Shown here in pieces: positions 46,839 to 55,627 of a stretch of 64,000 bases of DNA. The stretch lies in contig WGLP01000003.1 in NCBI GenBank assembly GCA_016125505.1, positions 627,911-691,910 on the forward strand. The letters run 5' to 3'. This DNA comes from Gammaproteobacteria bacterium. Its GTDB lineage: Bacteria; Pseudomonadota; Gammaproteobacteria; UBA6429; Thiohalophilaceae. Position numbers and translations under genes: made by a program. Positions within the stretch are counted from its first letter, which is position 1. Each line of letters opens with the position of its first letter. The notes under the pieces were generated by a model. It had not been told where the DNA came from and did no database searches. It saw nothing but the letters and a program-made list of their open reading frames with translations.

Positions 46839-49800
46839 CTACCGCCTGCCGGGCTGTTTGAAATATGTATTAATATTTGCCGGCAGCTTAGCGGTCTCAC
46901 GCTCCCAATCACCAATATATATAAACGCGGCCCAGTCGCGTGCCTCCGGATACAGGGCACGTACCGTCAGCTGGGCATGCCGGAAGGCGTCCAGTTTTGA
47001 CGAACCCTTGGCGAGGGCTTTATAAAAGCTCACAAAAAAATGCACCGCGGCATCGTCCACCAGTTCCCACAGGCCTGCGAGAATGGTCTGCACGCCCGAA
47101 AGCAAAAAGGCAGCCGGCAGGCCACTCAGATTGTCGCCGGCGTCGAAGCGGCCTAGCGCCGAATCGCAACTCCCCAACGATAAAACCTCAAGTCCCTTCA
47201 GGTCCATGCCCATAATTTCATAGGCACAAACGCGGCCGTCATTATCAGCGTCAGGGGTCACGCGCAGATTGTGAAATACCGGGGCATAGGGATTATGCGC
47301 ACCATGGGCGCAGAGATGTACATAACGCGCCTTCGCCAGCGTCTGCAGCACAACCGCCTCTGTCACCGCCGCATCAAAGACCGGCTCCGTGGAAAAAACC
47401 CTGGCAATGGCGTTAACTTCCGCTTCGGCATTTGGCAGTTCCGGCAAGGGCGCATAACTGTCATCGGCGTAACCCAGCCCCAGGGCCTGCCCGGGCGCAT
47501 CGCGCCGCGTCACCGTCTTCGGCATCAGGCATTCCAGACTGGGCAAATAGGTCACAATCCAGTTATCCGCCAGATCAATGCCGTCTTTGCCAAGGAGCTG
47601 CAGGGGATAATAACGTAGCGCGCCGTGCGGCCGTATGCAGAGATGGTCCAGGCCCTGCGCGCTTAATTCCCCCAGGTAGTCCCAGACAGGCGATCCGAGC
47701 AACAATTCAAAATCTTCTTTCAGGCAAGTGCGGGCCTCGTCAGTCATGGCAGCATTGCCCGGCGTCTTTTTGATTGCCTCACGCAACCTGAATGTGCGCA
47801 TGGCCATTGCGCTGAGAATAAATTGCCGGTGGCCTTCATCCACAACGTAATCCCTGGTCTCCGATAATAAATTGCGAAACGCCTTTATGGCCTGCTTTGT
47901 ATAGGCCGTAATAATGACGGCGCCCTTATCCTCGCCATTGCGCGCGAAATAATAATCCAGCAGTACGGTCCGCTTATCAAGAAAATAGGGGATCACCTCC
48001 GGATTCATAATATCCGGCTCGCGTATCGATTTAATCGCGCTGAAATTGACATGCCTGTCGAAGGCATACTGAAGATTATGTAACAGCTGATCTCCGCTCT
48101 CCCCATCGAGCGCACTTTGCGCGGAAACGCCGGACAGCAACAACAGGTCTTTTATCAGCTGTTCTTCGCCTTCCTTGCCGGCGTGTTTTTGTTGCTGCAC
48201 GATCAGGTCGTTCAATTCGATCGCCTTTTGATCCTGGCGCCAGTCAAAGCCGCTATTCGCATGCAGCATCATGTCAAAACGCAGGCCCTTGCCCAGCTGC
48301 ATCAGCATGCCGAGAATAAAGCTGTTCATCCTTTCGCCCATGCCCCAGATCGCCCTGTCGAAGATCTCCCGATAGGCCTGCAGGCCGGTTTCGCCCAGGG
48401 TCTGCTCAATCTCAAAGGCAGCAGGTGTCATGCTATAGATGATCTGTTCCGCCATGCGATCATCATTGCGGCCGGCCAGATCGGCGATTCGCTCCAGCAA
48501 TTCAAACGCCCTGGCAGGCAGCCCCAGCCGCAACGCCGGGCCAAGCGCATAGGCATATAAACGCACGGCCTCGACAGGATTTTCTGCATTCAAGGCATTT
48601 ACCGCGGCATTGGAGGCCAGCTCAAGATATAAAAACGCGACGGGCGCCGGATGCGCCGTGATAAGGGGTAAGGACTCTGATATTTGAAGCAACTGAATAC
48701 CCAGCTCTTCCGACTCCAATTTCTGCGCCTGTACGGCGAGGTCCAGGCAGGCGCTCGCCAGCTGCTCTTCGTTCCAGTTATCGCGCTCGGCAATACTTTG
48801 CAACTCCTGCGTAACTTGTTCGAAGCTGGCGGGGAAGGTTTGCAGTTGCACTCCGCCATAAACTTTCGGAATCAATAAAATCTGCTGACGCAAACGCTTT
48901 TGCCGCTGGACCTCGGTGCCGCTGCGATTAAACAGCTCTTCAGAGTTATCCAGTAGCTGTAATGCCTTTTGCGGATCCTGATTAAATATTTGAGAAATGC
49001 GTAGCAGCACCTTATCGGGACTATCCAGCAACGCATCATCGACAGCTTGCGCCGGATTTGTCCCCGGCTGGTCCTGCTGGCCAAGCGATGCCAGCATCGC
49101 AAGGATCGCCTGATAGTGATAATTATCCGGAGACAGCAGGGTCATCGCCTCGTGACACAAGGTCTTGATACGCTCAACATCGACCGCTGTGCCGTTGACG
49201 TGCGATAGCGATAGCAGGGTCTGCGCGATCGCCTTCAGGGTAATCCCGCGTCCCTCGCCAACCCGGCCCGGCAAGGCCTGTTCAAACCGGCCCGGCAAGG
49301 CCTGTTCAAAATAGCGCAAGGCCTGTTCCAGCATCTCCTTTGGTTCGGGTAGCGGATATTTCTGCATATAGGCATCAGCGAGGTCACCGCGTTTTGCCTG
49401 CACGGCACGACGCCACATACGTTGCTGCATGTCATTCAGGCCGGCGCCGCTGCTGCCGGTCACGGGATCGGAGTACAGCGCGCCCAGCGCGTGGAGGACG
49501 TTCGCCCGACTATTTTGTTGCCCCTTTCCACCCAGCCGCTTTAACAATTCCTCCCCGGTACTGCGCGCACTCTGCAGCACTTCACCGTCGGGCTCGGCAC
49601 CCATGGCGACACCCGCCACCTGTATCCAGCCAATACCGGCAATCTCAAGCAGTTCGCTCCACTCACCTTCGGGACAGATCCTGAGGCTGGATTCCGCAAG
49701 CAGGCGCGCCCACAACACGGGCAACTGCAGATCACCTTGCGTGATACGTGTTTCCGCATGATACACCAGCAGGTGTGCATATAAGGTCGTAAGATGCTCG

Positions 49801-50123
49801 GCATTTTCTGGCTGCACCAGGTTTTCAACCGCCGTCTTGATGGATTCCTTTTTCTCCAGCACCTGTTGCGCCTCGTGCTCGACGGGTCCGGAGCCCACCG
49901 GGAAACGCCTTGCGTCCTCGGCAAAATACACCCGGATCTGATCCAGCTCAGCCAGCTTCTTCATGCGTGTGCCCGCTGCATCGTCACCCCCGCTGTCGAT
50001 TTCATCTTTCATGGCGAGGATTTCTTTGGAATTGATGAGCACAGGATGGCTTGCCGCATAGATCATGCGCTGTTTTATATCTTTGATATCTCCATAGCGA
50101 TCAAACAATGTGTGAAATGTCAT
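46839..50123 (-). CDS. Large CHAT-domain protease with helical-repeat N-terminus
   Basis: A 1094-residue protein. The C-terminal 260 residues are a CHAT caspase-like protease: His940 in YVHLCAHGAH and Cys986 in LSLGSCDSALG are the catalytic dyad, and the fold ends with the usual LSGVQTILAGLWELVDDAA and AFIYIGDWE. The first 800 residues are alpha-helical and look like TPR-type repeats. An 8-residue tandem duplication (EQALPGRF-EQALPGR, about residues 272-287) comes from a 24-base DNA repeat. CHAT proteases act in programmed cell death, separase-like cleavage and prokaryotic immunity such as TPR-CHAT. GGAGG lies 9 bases before the ATG. The hydrolase gene ends 36 bases upstream. Confidence 0.88.
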   Translation of the reverse strand: MTFHTLFDRYGDIKDIKQRMIYAASHPVLINSKEILAMKDEIDSGGDDAAGTRMKKLAELDQIRVYFAEDARRFPVGSGPVEHEAQQVLEKKESIKTAVENLVQPENAEHLTTLYAHLLVYHAETRITQGDLQLPVLWARLLAESSLRICPEGEWSELLEIAGIGWIQVAGVAMGAEPDGEVLQSARSTGEELLKRLGGKGQQNSRANVLHALGALYSDPVTGSSGAGLNDMQQRMWRRAVQAKRGDLADAYMQKYPLPEPKEMLEQALRYFEQALPGRFEQALPGRVGEGRGITLKAIAQTLLSLSHVNGTAVDVERIKTLCHEAMTLLSPDNYHYQAILAMLASLGQQDQPGTNPAQAVDDALLDSPDKVLLRISQIFNQDPQKALQLLDNSEELFNRSGTEVQRQKRLRQQILLIPKVYGGVQLQTFPASFEQVTQELQSIAERDNWNEEQLASACLDLAVQAQKLESEELGIQLLQISESLPLITAHPAPVAFLYLELASNAAVNALNAENPVEAVRLYAYALGPALRLGLPARAFELLERIADLAGRNDDRMAEQIIYSMTPAAFEIEQTLGETGLQAYREIFDRAIWGMGERMNSFILGMLMQLGKGLRFDMMLHANSGFDWRQDQKAIELNDLIVQQQKHAGKEGEEQLIKDLLLLSGVSAQSALDGESGDQLLHNLQYAFDRHVNFSAIKSIREPDIMNPEVIPYFLDKRTVLLDYYFARNGEDKGAVIITAYTKQAIKAFRNLLSETRDYVVDEGHRQFILSAMAMRTFRLREAIKKTPGNAAMTDEARTCLKEDFELLLGSPVWDYLGELSAQGLDHLCIRPHGALRYYPLQLLGKDGIDLADNWIVTYLPSLECLMPKTVTRRDAPGQALGLGYADDSYAPLPELPNAEAEVNAIARVFSTEPVFDAAVTEAVVLQTLAKARYVHLCAHGAHNPYAPVFHNLRVTPDADNDGRVCAYEIMGMDLKGLEVLSLGSCDSALGRFDAGDNLSGLPAAFLLSGVQTILAGLWELVDDAAVHFFVSFYKALAKGSSKLDAFRHAQLTVRALYPEARDWAAFIYIGDWERETAKLPANINTYFKQPGRR
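49263..49310. repeat. 24-base tandem duplication inside the CHAT gene
   Basis: CCGGCCCGGCAAGGCCTGTT followed by CAAA occurs twice in perfect tandem (49263-49286 and 49287-49310). It keeps the frame and duplicates eight residues. Perfect identity suggests a recent slippage event. Confidence 0.9.
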
Positions 50124-50159
50124 CGCTCTGCACCTCCGTGTCGATTTGTCTGTTTCGCA

Positions 50160-51587
50160 TTACGCGAATTTCCAGAAGACCTTGTTCTCCTGATTACGAA
50201 CATCCCGCAAGCGTCTCTTGCCGGGCGGCATCTTGTTAAACAAAAAGTGGTATAAATCGTCAATCACGCGATTATCCTCGGTAATGTAGGAGTGCTGAAG
50301 AAAATCGCCACCCTTGTCAGTTGCATCAACCGTGTCGATGATATTAAACACGGGCACATCGCCGTCCACATCACCCAGCCGGCCATAACCGTTAATCAGT
50401 TTGGAGGCCGACAAAGCCTTGTCGGTATTCGAGATATAAATCACGCCTGACTTGATCAATGGCAAAATGCTCTCAACGATATTATCTTCAAAGTGCTTTT
50501 TATCGATATCTGGCGCCGCCAGTACCAGACTTTCCAGTATGGGCAGACCGGCCTTTCTTGCCGCAAGGTCCTTTAACGCCATCGTCAGGCAACGGGTCCC
50601 CATGCTATGTCCAATCAGAAAAATCTCCTTGATGCCAAGCGCCGATATCCTTTCAATCGCCTTGCTCAACTTGCCCGAGGCGTATTCGGCATTGGTGATG
50701 TCGTGCGTATACCTGATGACCGATCCTTTTGAGGGCCATGAAAACAGGATCATGGGCCCGGCAAAACCCAGATCAAATTTCAGCTGCGCCGCTTTATACA
50801 TGCCGGCACGAAACGCCACATTAAACCCATGCACAAAGATCATGGCCTGATGGACTCCAGCGGCCTGCCCCTTGATGTCGCTGAAAAACTCTCCTTCCTC
50901 TTCATGTTGCAGGGTTTTGAGCGTGATGTGTTTGTCGGGATTTTCCGAGAACTGGAGTTTCCAGATGCTGGGTTTTTCCACCTGGCCGGATTCGTGCGAC
51001 TCCGGGATATGGATCACCGCCTTTCCGTAGTGGACTGCCTCATCACGATCGCCGCTGAACAGTTCTTTATTGTCACCGGCCTTTTTGCGGTTGGTGATAA
51101 AATTGACGACAACTTCGTACCTGTCCTGAACATCGGTATCCGGCAGACCGCCGCCGCTATCCATGTCAGCGGGCGCAACCACCGCAGCCGCATCCTGATG
51201 CGGGACCTGCTCGCGCCCGCGGCCAGACAGGCCGCGACTGACCTTTAGCGTCTGCTCCTCTTTCTCCCTGGCATAATTCTTTACGGATTTATCCATGCGA
51301 TAGAGCAAATGATATGCCGCCGTCAGCTCCAGGTCGGTGACATCCAGGTTGAGCGCTCCCAGGACAAACGATTCCTTCTCAAGGATGGTTTCGCACAAGC
51401 GGATAAAATCAGCGTAGCTGCATATCCTGACCGTGCCGTCATCCAGGATAAGTTCTATCAACTGCGCGTCGGGGTCGCATTTCAGACTGAAATAGAGTTT
51501 TTCATTCAGGGAGACAAGCTCTTCATCCTGTAAGCCGGTGAGAACCTCAGTCACCAGTTGATGATCAATCTTCAATAGTGTGTTCAT
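50160..51587 (-). CDS. DUF900-type alpha/beta hydrolase with novel N-terminal domain
   Basis: A 475-residue protein. The C-terminal half (about 245-450) is an alpha/beta hydrolase of the DUF900 group: oxyanion region IFVHGFNVAF, nucleophile elbow LIGHSMGTRC (Ser328), LVLAAPDID with a likely catalytic Asp360 and QHSYI with His432. These resemble esterase/lipase enzymes. The first 150 residues contain a helical region not recognised and a low-complexity linker. GGGAGG lies 9 bases before the ATG. The gene ends 36 bases before the CHAT protease gene on the same strand, so the pair forms a two-gene operon. Confidence 0.85.
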   Translation of the reverse strand: MNTLLKIDHQLVTEVLTGLQDEELVSLNEKLYFSLKCDPDAQLIELILDDGTVRICSYADFIRLCETILEKESFVLGALNLDVTDLELTAAYHLLYRMDKSVKNYAREKEEQTLKVSRGLSGRGREQVPHQDAAAVVAPADMDSGGGLPDTDVQDRYEVVVNFITNRKKAGDNKELFSGDRDEAVHYGKAVIHIPESHESGQVEKPSIWKLQFSENPDKHITLKTLQHEEEGEFFSDIKGQAAGVHQAMIFVHGFNVAFRAGMYKAAQLKFDLGFAGPMILFSWPSKGSVIRYTHDITNAEYASGKLSKAIERISALGIKEIFLIGHSMGTRCLTMALKDLAARKAGLPILESLVLAAPDIDKKHFEDNIVESILPLIKSGVIYISNTDKALSASKLINGYGRLGDVDGDVPVFNIIDTVDATDKGGDFLQHSYITEDNRVIDDLYHFLFNKMPPGKRRLRDVRNQENKVFWKFA

Positions 51588-51723
51588 TGGCCTTAACCTC
51601 CCTTGTCAGTCATCAATTTCGCCGCGCTGCGCGAGCGCTATCCGCTCCCTCTGGATCTTATTGTAGTGCCTGCCCGCAACTTTGCTTTCATTCAGGACTC
51701 TTGCAAAAGCAGCCCTCGCCTGT

Positions 51724-52269
51724 TCATACCCCGGACGGCAGTTTTGATTGCATCATTTTTCTGCGATCCAGCTTACGCCCATCGACGATAAAGAAACCGT
51801 CCCCGGTGGCGTGCAGGGTTCGCTTCTCCTGCCGTGTCGTATCAAAATACGCAGCGATGCCTTCGAGCACCACGATATTATGTTTTCTGACGATGTCCGT
51901 GACCTTACATTCGATATTCGCCAGACATTGCTTGATCAGGGGCGCCCTGACGTACTTCGCCGTCACCGGGGTTAGTCCGAATTTTTCGAATTTATCCGTC
52001 TTGTTACCGGAACAGGTGCCCACTCCGACAACCTGATCGATGAGATCGACCGTGGGGATCGCCATCACGCATTCTCTGGTTTTGCTGAGCGCGGCGTAGG
52101 AATAATTCCACGGGCCCGTTGTGATGGCAAAGACCGGCGTGAAATCCATGACCATGCTCCAGGAGATGGTCATGATGTTGTTCTGCTTGCCATTGTGGGT
52201 TGTGATCAGGACGACCGGACCCGGCTCGATCAGGGTAAACGCTTTATCGATAGGCATCTTTTTCATCAC
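51724..52269 (-). CDS. Flavin reductase family protein
   Basis: A 181-residue FMN-binding split-barrel protein with TIEPGPVVLITT-like start (PGPVVLITTHNGKQNN), the flavin loop ISWSMVMDFTPVFAIT, and ECVMAIPTVDLIDQV. It resembles the flavin reductase-like/NADH:FMN oxidoreductase family, including members linked to cobalt or ferric compounds. Two ATGs at 52269 and 52266 are possible starts. It lies 136 bases before the hydrolase-CHAT pair and could be transcribed with it, although the gap is long enough for a separate promoter. Confidence 0.85.
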   Translation of the reverse strand: MMKKMPIDKAFTLIEPGPVVLITTHNGKQNNIMTISWSMVMDFTPVFAITTGPWNYSYAALSKTRECVMAIPTVDLIDQVVGVGTCSGNKTDKFEKFGLTPVTAKYVRAPLIKQCLANIECKVTDIVRKHNIVVLEGIAAYFDTTRQEKRTLHATGDGFFIVDGRKLDRRKMMQSKLPSGV

Positions 52270-52329
52270 AGCTCTCTCCCTGCCATGCGCTTTAATAACC
52301 CTGCAATTTCTCCCGCACTCTCAAGGTTG

Positions 52330-52713
52330 TTACTGCGGGTTTAAGACATTCAATATACATAACCGATTATCTTGTTTGATAACCGGCTGAACCATACAGA
52401 TTACTTTTGCGCCTTTTGTATGCGAGCACAAATACAGAATAAAATCATATTGGAGATTATCAAACAGTCCTTGTTGTTTTGGGGCCAGCGTCAGATTGGA
52501 AAATATCTTTTCCTTATTTTCGAAATATTCCGTCTTTCCCAACGATTCAGGCGCCTTGCCGCAATACAATGTTTGAAAGGCACTGTAATCACGCTTTTTG
52601 GCATACAGGGTTGCTTTATTGAAAAAGTCACCAATGGCTGCTGCCTCATCGCCTGCCGCGACGGACGTTGCAGTCATCATCGCCAGTACAAATATTGTCA
52701 TTTTAATATTCAT
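52330..52713 (-). CDS. Small exported protein of unknown function
   Basis: A 127-residue product if started at ATG 52713 (MNIKMTIFVLAMMTATSVAAG, a signal peptide with cleavage near VAAG); a longer open frame starts at 52743. The mature part is helix-rich in its first half (FFNKATLYAKKRDYSAFQTLY) and has three Cys (YCGK, LCSH, ICMV) plus one near the C-terminus, which could form periplasmic disulfides. I recognise no family. It lies 39 bases after the membrane protein gene upstream. Confidence 0.6.
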   Translation of the reverse strand: MNIKMTIFVLAMMTATSVAAGDEAAAIGDFFNKATLYAKKRDYSAFQTLYCGKAPESLGKTEYFENKEKIFSNLTLAPKQQGLFDNLQYDFILYLCSHTKGAKVICMVQPVIKQDNRLCILNVLNPQ

Positions 52714-52752
52714 TTTGTTCCGTAGTGTTAACGTTGCCATCAACGGTGCCTG

Positions 52753-53145
52753 CTATTTCTGTAAGCGATAGAAAACATACGGAGCAACCGCCACCCAAAT
52801 CAGGACGACTACCCAGATTCGTCCGGCAAGTATATTGTAGTCATGCCAGAGGACGTCCCAGGAGCGGCCCGCGACGTAATGCATAAAGAGGAATTCAAAA
52901 GCGACCGTCAATCCGAGCCAGATGAGACCAATAGATATAGCCTGTTTCGCTGATGCCGGCGCCAGATAACGCAGCAGCGCCCAGATATAGAGACCGAACA
53001 GCAAGACACCCAGGACCGTGGAAAGCTGATGCGCCCTTAACTCGCTCATGTACTTTCCATACACGCCCTCACGAAACGCTCCGTTCGCGATTGCGATTAT
53101 GACTAATGGCACCCAGGCCAATACGTATTTCCATATCGTCGCCAC
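52753..53145 (-). CDS. Small integral membrane protein (four helices)
   Basis: A 130-residue product with four hydrophobic segments. It is started here at GTG 53145 because GAGGAGG lies 6 bases upstream; the upstream part of the open frame has no such support. The sequence includes WVPLVIIAIANGAFREGVYG, SELRAHQLSTVLGVLLFGLY, SIGLIWLGLTVAFEFLFMHY and WVVVLIWVAVAPYVFYRL. I believe similar small proteins occur in other bacteria, but cannot name a family. It follows the rsgA-type gene on the same strand. Confidence 0.62.
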   Translation of the reverse strand: MATIWKYVLAWVPLVIIAIANGAFREGVYGKYMSELRAHQLSTVLGVLLFGLYIWALLRYLAPASAKQAISIGLIWLGLTVAFEFLFMHYVAGRSWDVLWHDYNILAGRIWVVVLIWVAVAPYVFYRLQK

Positions 53146-53237
53146 TGCATGCCTCCTCGGCCTAAGGTGGAAGTGAACGGCCTGCGCAGCTTTTCGCGCA
53201 GGCATGCTCGCCTGCCGGGTGATGCGCCACAGCCACG

Positions 53238-54305
53238 CTACCTGTTCCGCAAGTCTTTCTTTGCCGACTTGATGTATCGACCAAAGTCTCGATCCTTCTT
53301 TCTTTTCTCGGCATAGGACATATCGTTGAACGCAGCTTCTTGCCTGAGCTTGAGAAAACTGTCTAAGGATTCCTGGCTGATCTCGCCGGCGACCACGGCC
53401 GCGACTACCGCACAGCCCGGCTCGCCGGTATGGCTACAGTCGTGATACCGGCAGCGGGACGCGAGCTCCGTAATGTCGGAATAGCTGCTGGCGATGCCGC
53501 CTTCCGCACCGAGAATCCCGAATTCACGCATTCCCGGGTTGTCGATGACCAGCGCGCCATCTTCGAGCTGTATCAGCTCACGACGAACTGTCGTGTGCCG
53601 TCCTTCGCCGGTTCCGCTGACAGAGCTTGTTTCCATCCTGGCACGGCCGATCAACTGGTTGATCAGCGTGCTTTTCCCAACCCCTGACGATCCGACGAAG
53701 CAATAGGTCTTTCCCGGCTGCAGCAGCTGTTTGACTTCCGCCAGACCGTCCCCCGTTACGTTACTCAAAGACACTATCGGTGCGTTAATCCCGATGGCCT
53801 GGACCTGCGCTAACAGCGTAGCCAGCACAGCAGGACTCACCAAATCTGTCTTGGTAAGCAGAATGTACGGCTCGGCACCACTTTCCATCACCATGACGAG
53901 ATAGCGTTCCAAACGCCTCGGATTGAAATCGAAGTGGCAAGACTGCACGACAAGCACGTAGTCCACGTTCGCCGCAATCATCTGGTACTCCATGACGTTC
54001 CCGGCCGATTTTCTGCGCAGCGAAGTCCTGCGTTCCAGCAAGGTATGTATCACCCCGAAGTCGTCGCTCGACTGCTTCTCCACACAAACCCAGTCGCCCA
54101 CGCACGGTAGCTCCTGGTTCAGATGATGATGGTGTAAATAGCGGCCAGCCAGCTTCGCCCGGAAATGGCCGCATTGATCCACGAGCAACAATTGATCACG
54201 GTCTACTGCCGCAACGCGCGCAACAGTTTCCACTGGTTTGCAGTTTGCCCGCTGCGCGAACCAGTTGTTCCAGCCTAGCGCTTCCAATTTACCGCACTGA
54301 TTCAT
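53238..54305 (-). CDS. rsgA: RsgA-type small-subunit GTPase
   Basis: A circularly permuted GTPase that helps mature the 30S ribosomal subunit. The 355-residue protein has an N-terminal OB-fold (VETVARVAAVDRDQ), G4 TKTDL before G1 GSSGVGKSTLINQL and G3 DNPGMREFG, then the zinc-binding stretch CRYHDCSHTGEPGC, as in RsgA. Length is typical. Unlike most chromosomal rsgA genes it is not next to orn; it lies just after the attC-like site of the VOC/PhnB gene, so it may be an additional copy carried near the cassettes, or simply the chromosomal gene at the end of the array. Confidence 0.93.
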   Translation of the reverse strand: MNQCGKLEALGWNNWFAQRANCKPVETVARVAAVDRDQLLLVDQCGHFRAKLAGRYLHHHHLNQELPCVGDWVCVEKQSSDDFGVIHTLLERRTSLRRKSAGNVMEYQMIAANVDYVLVVQSCHFDFNPRRLERYLVMVMESGAEPYILLTKTDLVSPAVLATLLAQVQAIGINAPIVSLSNVTGDGLAEVKQLLQPGKTYCFVGSSGVGKSTLINQLIGRARMETSSVSGTGEGRHTTVRRELIQLEDGALVIDNPGMREFGILGAEGGIASSYSDITELASRCRYHDCSHTGEPGCAVVAAVVAGEISQESLDSFLKLRQEAAFNDMSYAEKRKKDRDFGRYIKSAKKDLRNR

Positions 54306-54345
54306 CGTTCGTCTTCGATTATCGAATGTCCGTATCTACAATGGC

Positions 54346-54429
54346 GCATAACGGCACGCATGAGCGGCCGAGCGTATATGAGGTCCAGCGGCTGCGATAG
54401 CCGGCGCGCTCTCGATGTGGTTGTTAGCC
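54346..54429 (-). other. attC-like site 1 (after the VOC/PhnB-type gene)
   Basis: Read leftward it begins GGCTAAC (54429-54423) and ends GTTATGC (54352-54346), fitting the RYYYAAC and GTTRRRY ends of integron attC sites except for one base in the last box. The inner segments CACATCGAGAGCGCGCC and GGCCGCTCATGCGTG pair imperfectly with bulges, as expected. It starts 6 bases after the stop of a small gene on the same strand. Length is 84 bases. Confidence 0.75.
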
Positions 54430-54434
54430 GCCAT

Positions 54435-54920
54435 TCAACCGCGAAGCGCTGCTTCAATTGTACTGATATCGATTTTTGTCATTTCCATCATTGCATCAAA
54501 TGCGCGTTTGGCGGCAGCCGGATCGGGGTCGGCAATGGCTCTCGTTAGAGATACCGGCGTAATTTGCCACGACAACCCCCACTTGTCCTTACACCAGCCG
54601 CAAGCGCTTTCCTGGCCACCATTGCCAACGATCGCATTCCAATAACGATCCGTTTCGGCTTGATCATTGGTTGCCACCTGAAACGAAAACGCTTCGCTTT
54701 GCTTGAATGCAGGCCCACCGTTGAGGCCGAGACATGGAATACCCATTACAGTGAACTCCACGGTCAACACGTCTCCTTTCTTCCCCGATGGGAAGTCTCC
54801 CGGCGCGAGGTACACAGCGCCGACGAAGGAGTCCGGAAATGTATCGGCGTAGAATCGTGCAGCCTCTTCAGCGCCGCCGTTGTACCAAAGACAAATCCTG
54901 TTCTTTGCTGGTGTTGCCAT
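54435..54920 (-). CDS. VOC family protein (PhnB-like), in a putative cassette
   Basis: A 161-residue VOC-superfamily protein. It opens NRICLWYNGGAEEAARFYAD, which is typical of the PhnB/3-demethylubiquinone methyltransferase-like group, and contains VEFTVMGIPCLGLNGGP, FSFQVATNDQAETDRYWNAI and DKWGLSWQITP, matching known PhnB-like proteins. Function is unknown. The gene has its own ribosome site (GGGAGA) and is followed 6 bases after the stop by an attC-like site, so it looks like an integron gene cassette; VOC proteins are frequent cassette cargo. Confidence 0.85.
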   Translation of the reverse strand: MATPAKNRICLWYNGGAEEAARFYADTFPDSFVGAVYLAPGDFPSGKKGDVLTVEFTVMGIPCLGLNGGPAFKQSEAFSFQVATNDQAETDRYWNAIVGNGGQESACGWCKDKWGLSWQITPVSLTRAIADPDPAAAKRAFDAMMEMTKIDISTIEAALRG

Positions 54921-54986
54921 GTCACTTCTCCCTTGAGACAGAGATTCTTGATTATGTACGCCAACACTACGGCACTTTGTTATGGC

Positions 54987-55060
54987 GGTGAACGGTTGAA
55001 CTAAATGGCCGCATGAACCGCGTAGCGGTTTGGCGGTCCAATTTGAGCGAGTAGTTATAA
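54987..55060 (-). other. attC-like site 2 (after a hypothetical gene)
   Basis: Read leftward it starts TTATAAC followed by TACTCGCTC, a sequence I remember from attC sites of other bacteria, and ends near GTTCACC, which is a poor core. Between them AAATTGGACCGCCAAACCGC and GCGGTTCATGCGGCCATTT pair with bulged bases around a TAC loop. The 3' core is weak, so the exact end is uncertain. Length is about 74 bases. Confidence 0.65.
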
Positions 55061-55065
55061 AGCTA

Positions 55066-55509
55066 TTAAAATTTAATATACTTTAAGTCAATTTCTAGAT
55101 TGGCGAATAATTCTTGTGCTTCCTCTATATATTTTGGCCCCATATATAGGTAGATATGCACTCCTTCCAGATCAATGTTTTCGTCCTTTAACTCTAGTAA
55201 TGCAGTTTTCAGGATTTTAAAGGTGAAGTCGTCGTTTTCTCCACCAATAGCTATAAACTTAGCTCCATTTCTCGTATCTAATATTGCTCGCTTTATCCAC
55301 AAATTTTCAGGCTGTATATTTCGCTTTTTAGCATAATAGAAACTTGCTTGTTCTAGCCGTACTCCATTAGGCAAGTTTGAGGCAGAAATACAATCAAACT
55401 TTAATTCTTTACTTTGAGTTTTGTATGCCTCTGTACATACATCAACATCTCTACCTACAGCTACATTTAGGAGTAATATAAAATTAATTATTATTACCGA
55501 TAATCTCAA
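55066..55509 (-). CDS. Hypothetical exported protein in an AT-rich putative cassette
   Basis: A 147-residue protein with a signal peptide (RLSVIIINFILLLNVAVG). The start is TTG at 55509, preceded by AAGGA with 9 bases between. The mature part has an alternating alpha-beta pattern (KELKFDCISASNLPNGVRL, AKFIAIGGENDDFTFKIL, GVHIYLYMGP). I recognise no family. Its base composition is distinctly AT-rich compared with neighbouring genes, a sign of acquisition. attC-like sites lie on both sides. Confidence 0.62.
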   Translation of the reverse strand: MRLSVIIINFILLLNVAVGRDVDVCTEAYKTQSKELKFDCISASNLPNGVRLEQASFYYAKKRNIQPENLWIKRAILDTRNGAKFIAIGGENDDFTFKILKTALLELKDENIDLEGVHIYLYMGPKYIEEAQELFANLEIDLKYIKF

Positions 55510-55527
55510 ATCATGGCTTCCTTTGCG

Positions 55528-55608
55528 TTATAACGTTTAAGGCCATGTGCGCCCATGACCGCGAGAGAAACGAGCGGTTGGGCGTCACAATGGGCCGCCT
55601 TGTTATAT
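55528..55608 (-). other. attC-like site 3 (after a 74-residue hypothetical gene)
   Basis: Read leftward it begins ATATAAC (55608-55602) and ends GTTATAA (55534-55528). Between them GGCCCATTGTGACGCCCAAC and GGGCGCACATGGCC, with ACCGC/GCGGT, pair with single-base bulges, the hallmark of attC hairpins. It lies 20 bases after the stop of one gene and 19 bases before the start of the next. Length is 81 bases. Confidence 0.77.
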
Positions 55609-55627
55609 GCCTTTATTTTTGCTTTCA

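Noticed and set aside
52270..52329. Another attC-like element between the small exported gene and the flavin reductase gene
   Set aside because: CCCGCA/TGCGGG is a short palindrome without the RYYYAAC and GTTRRRY ends.
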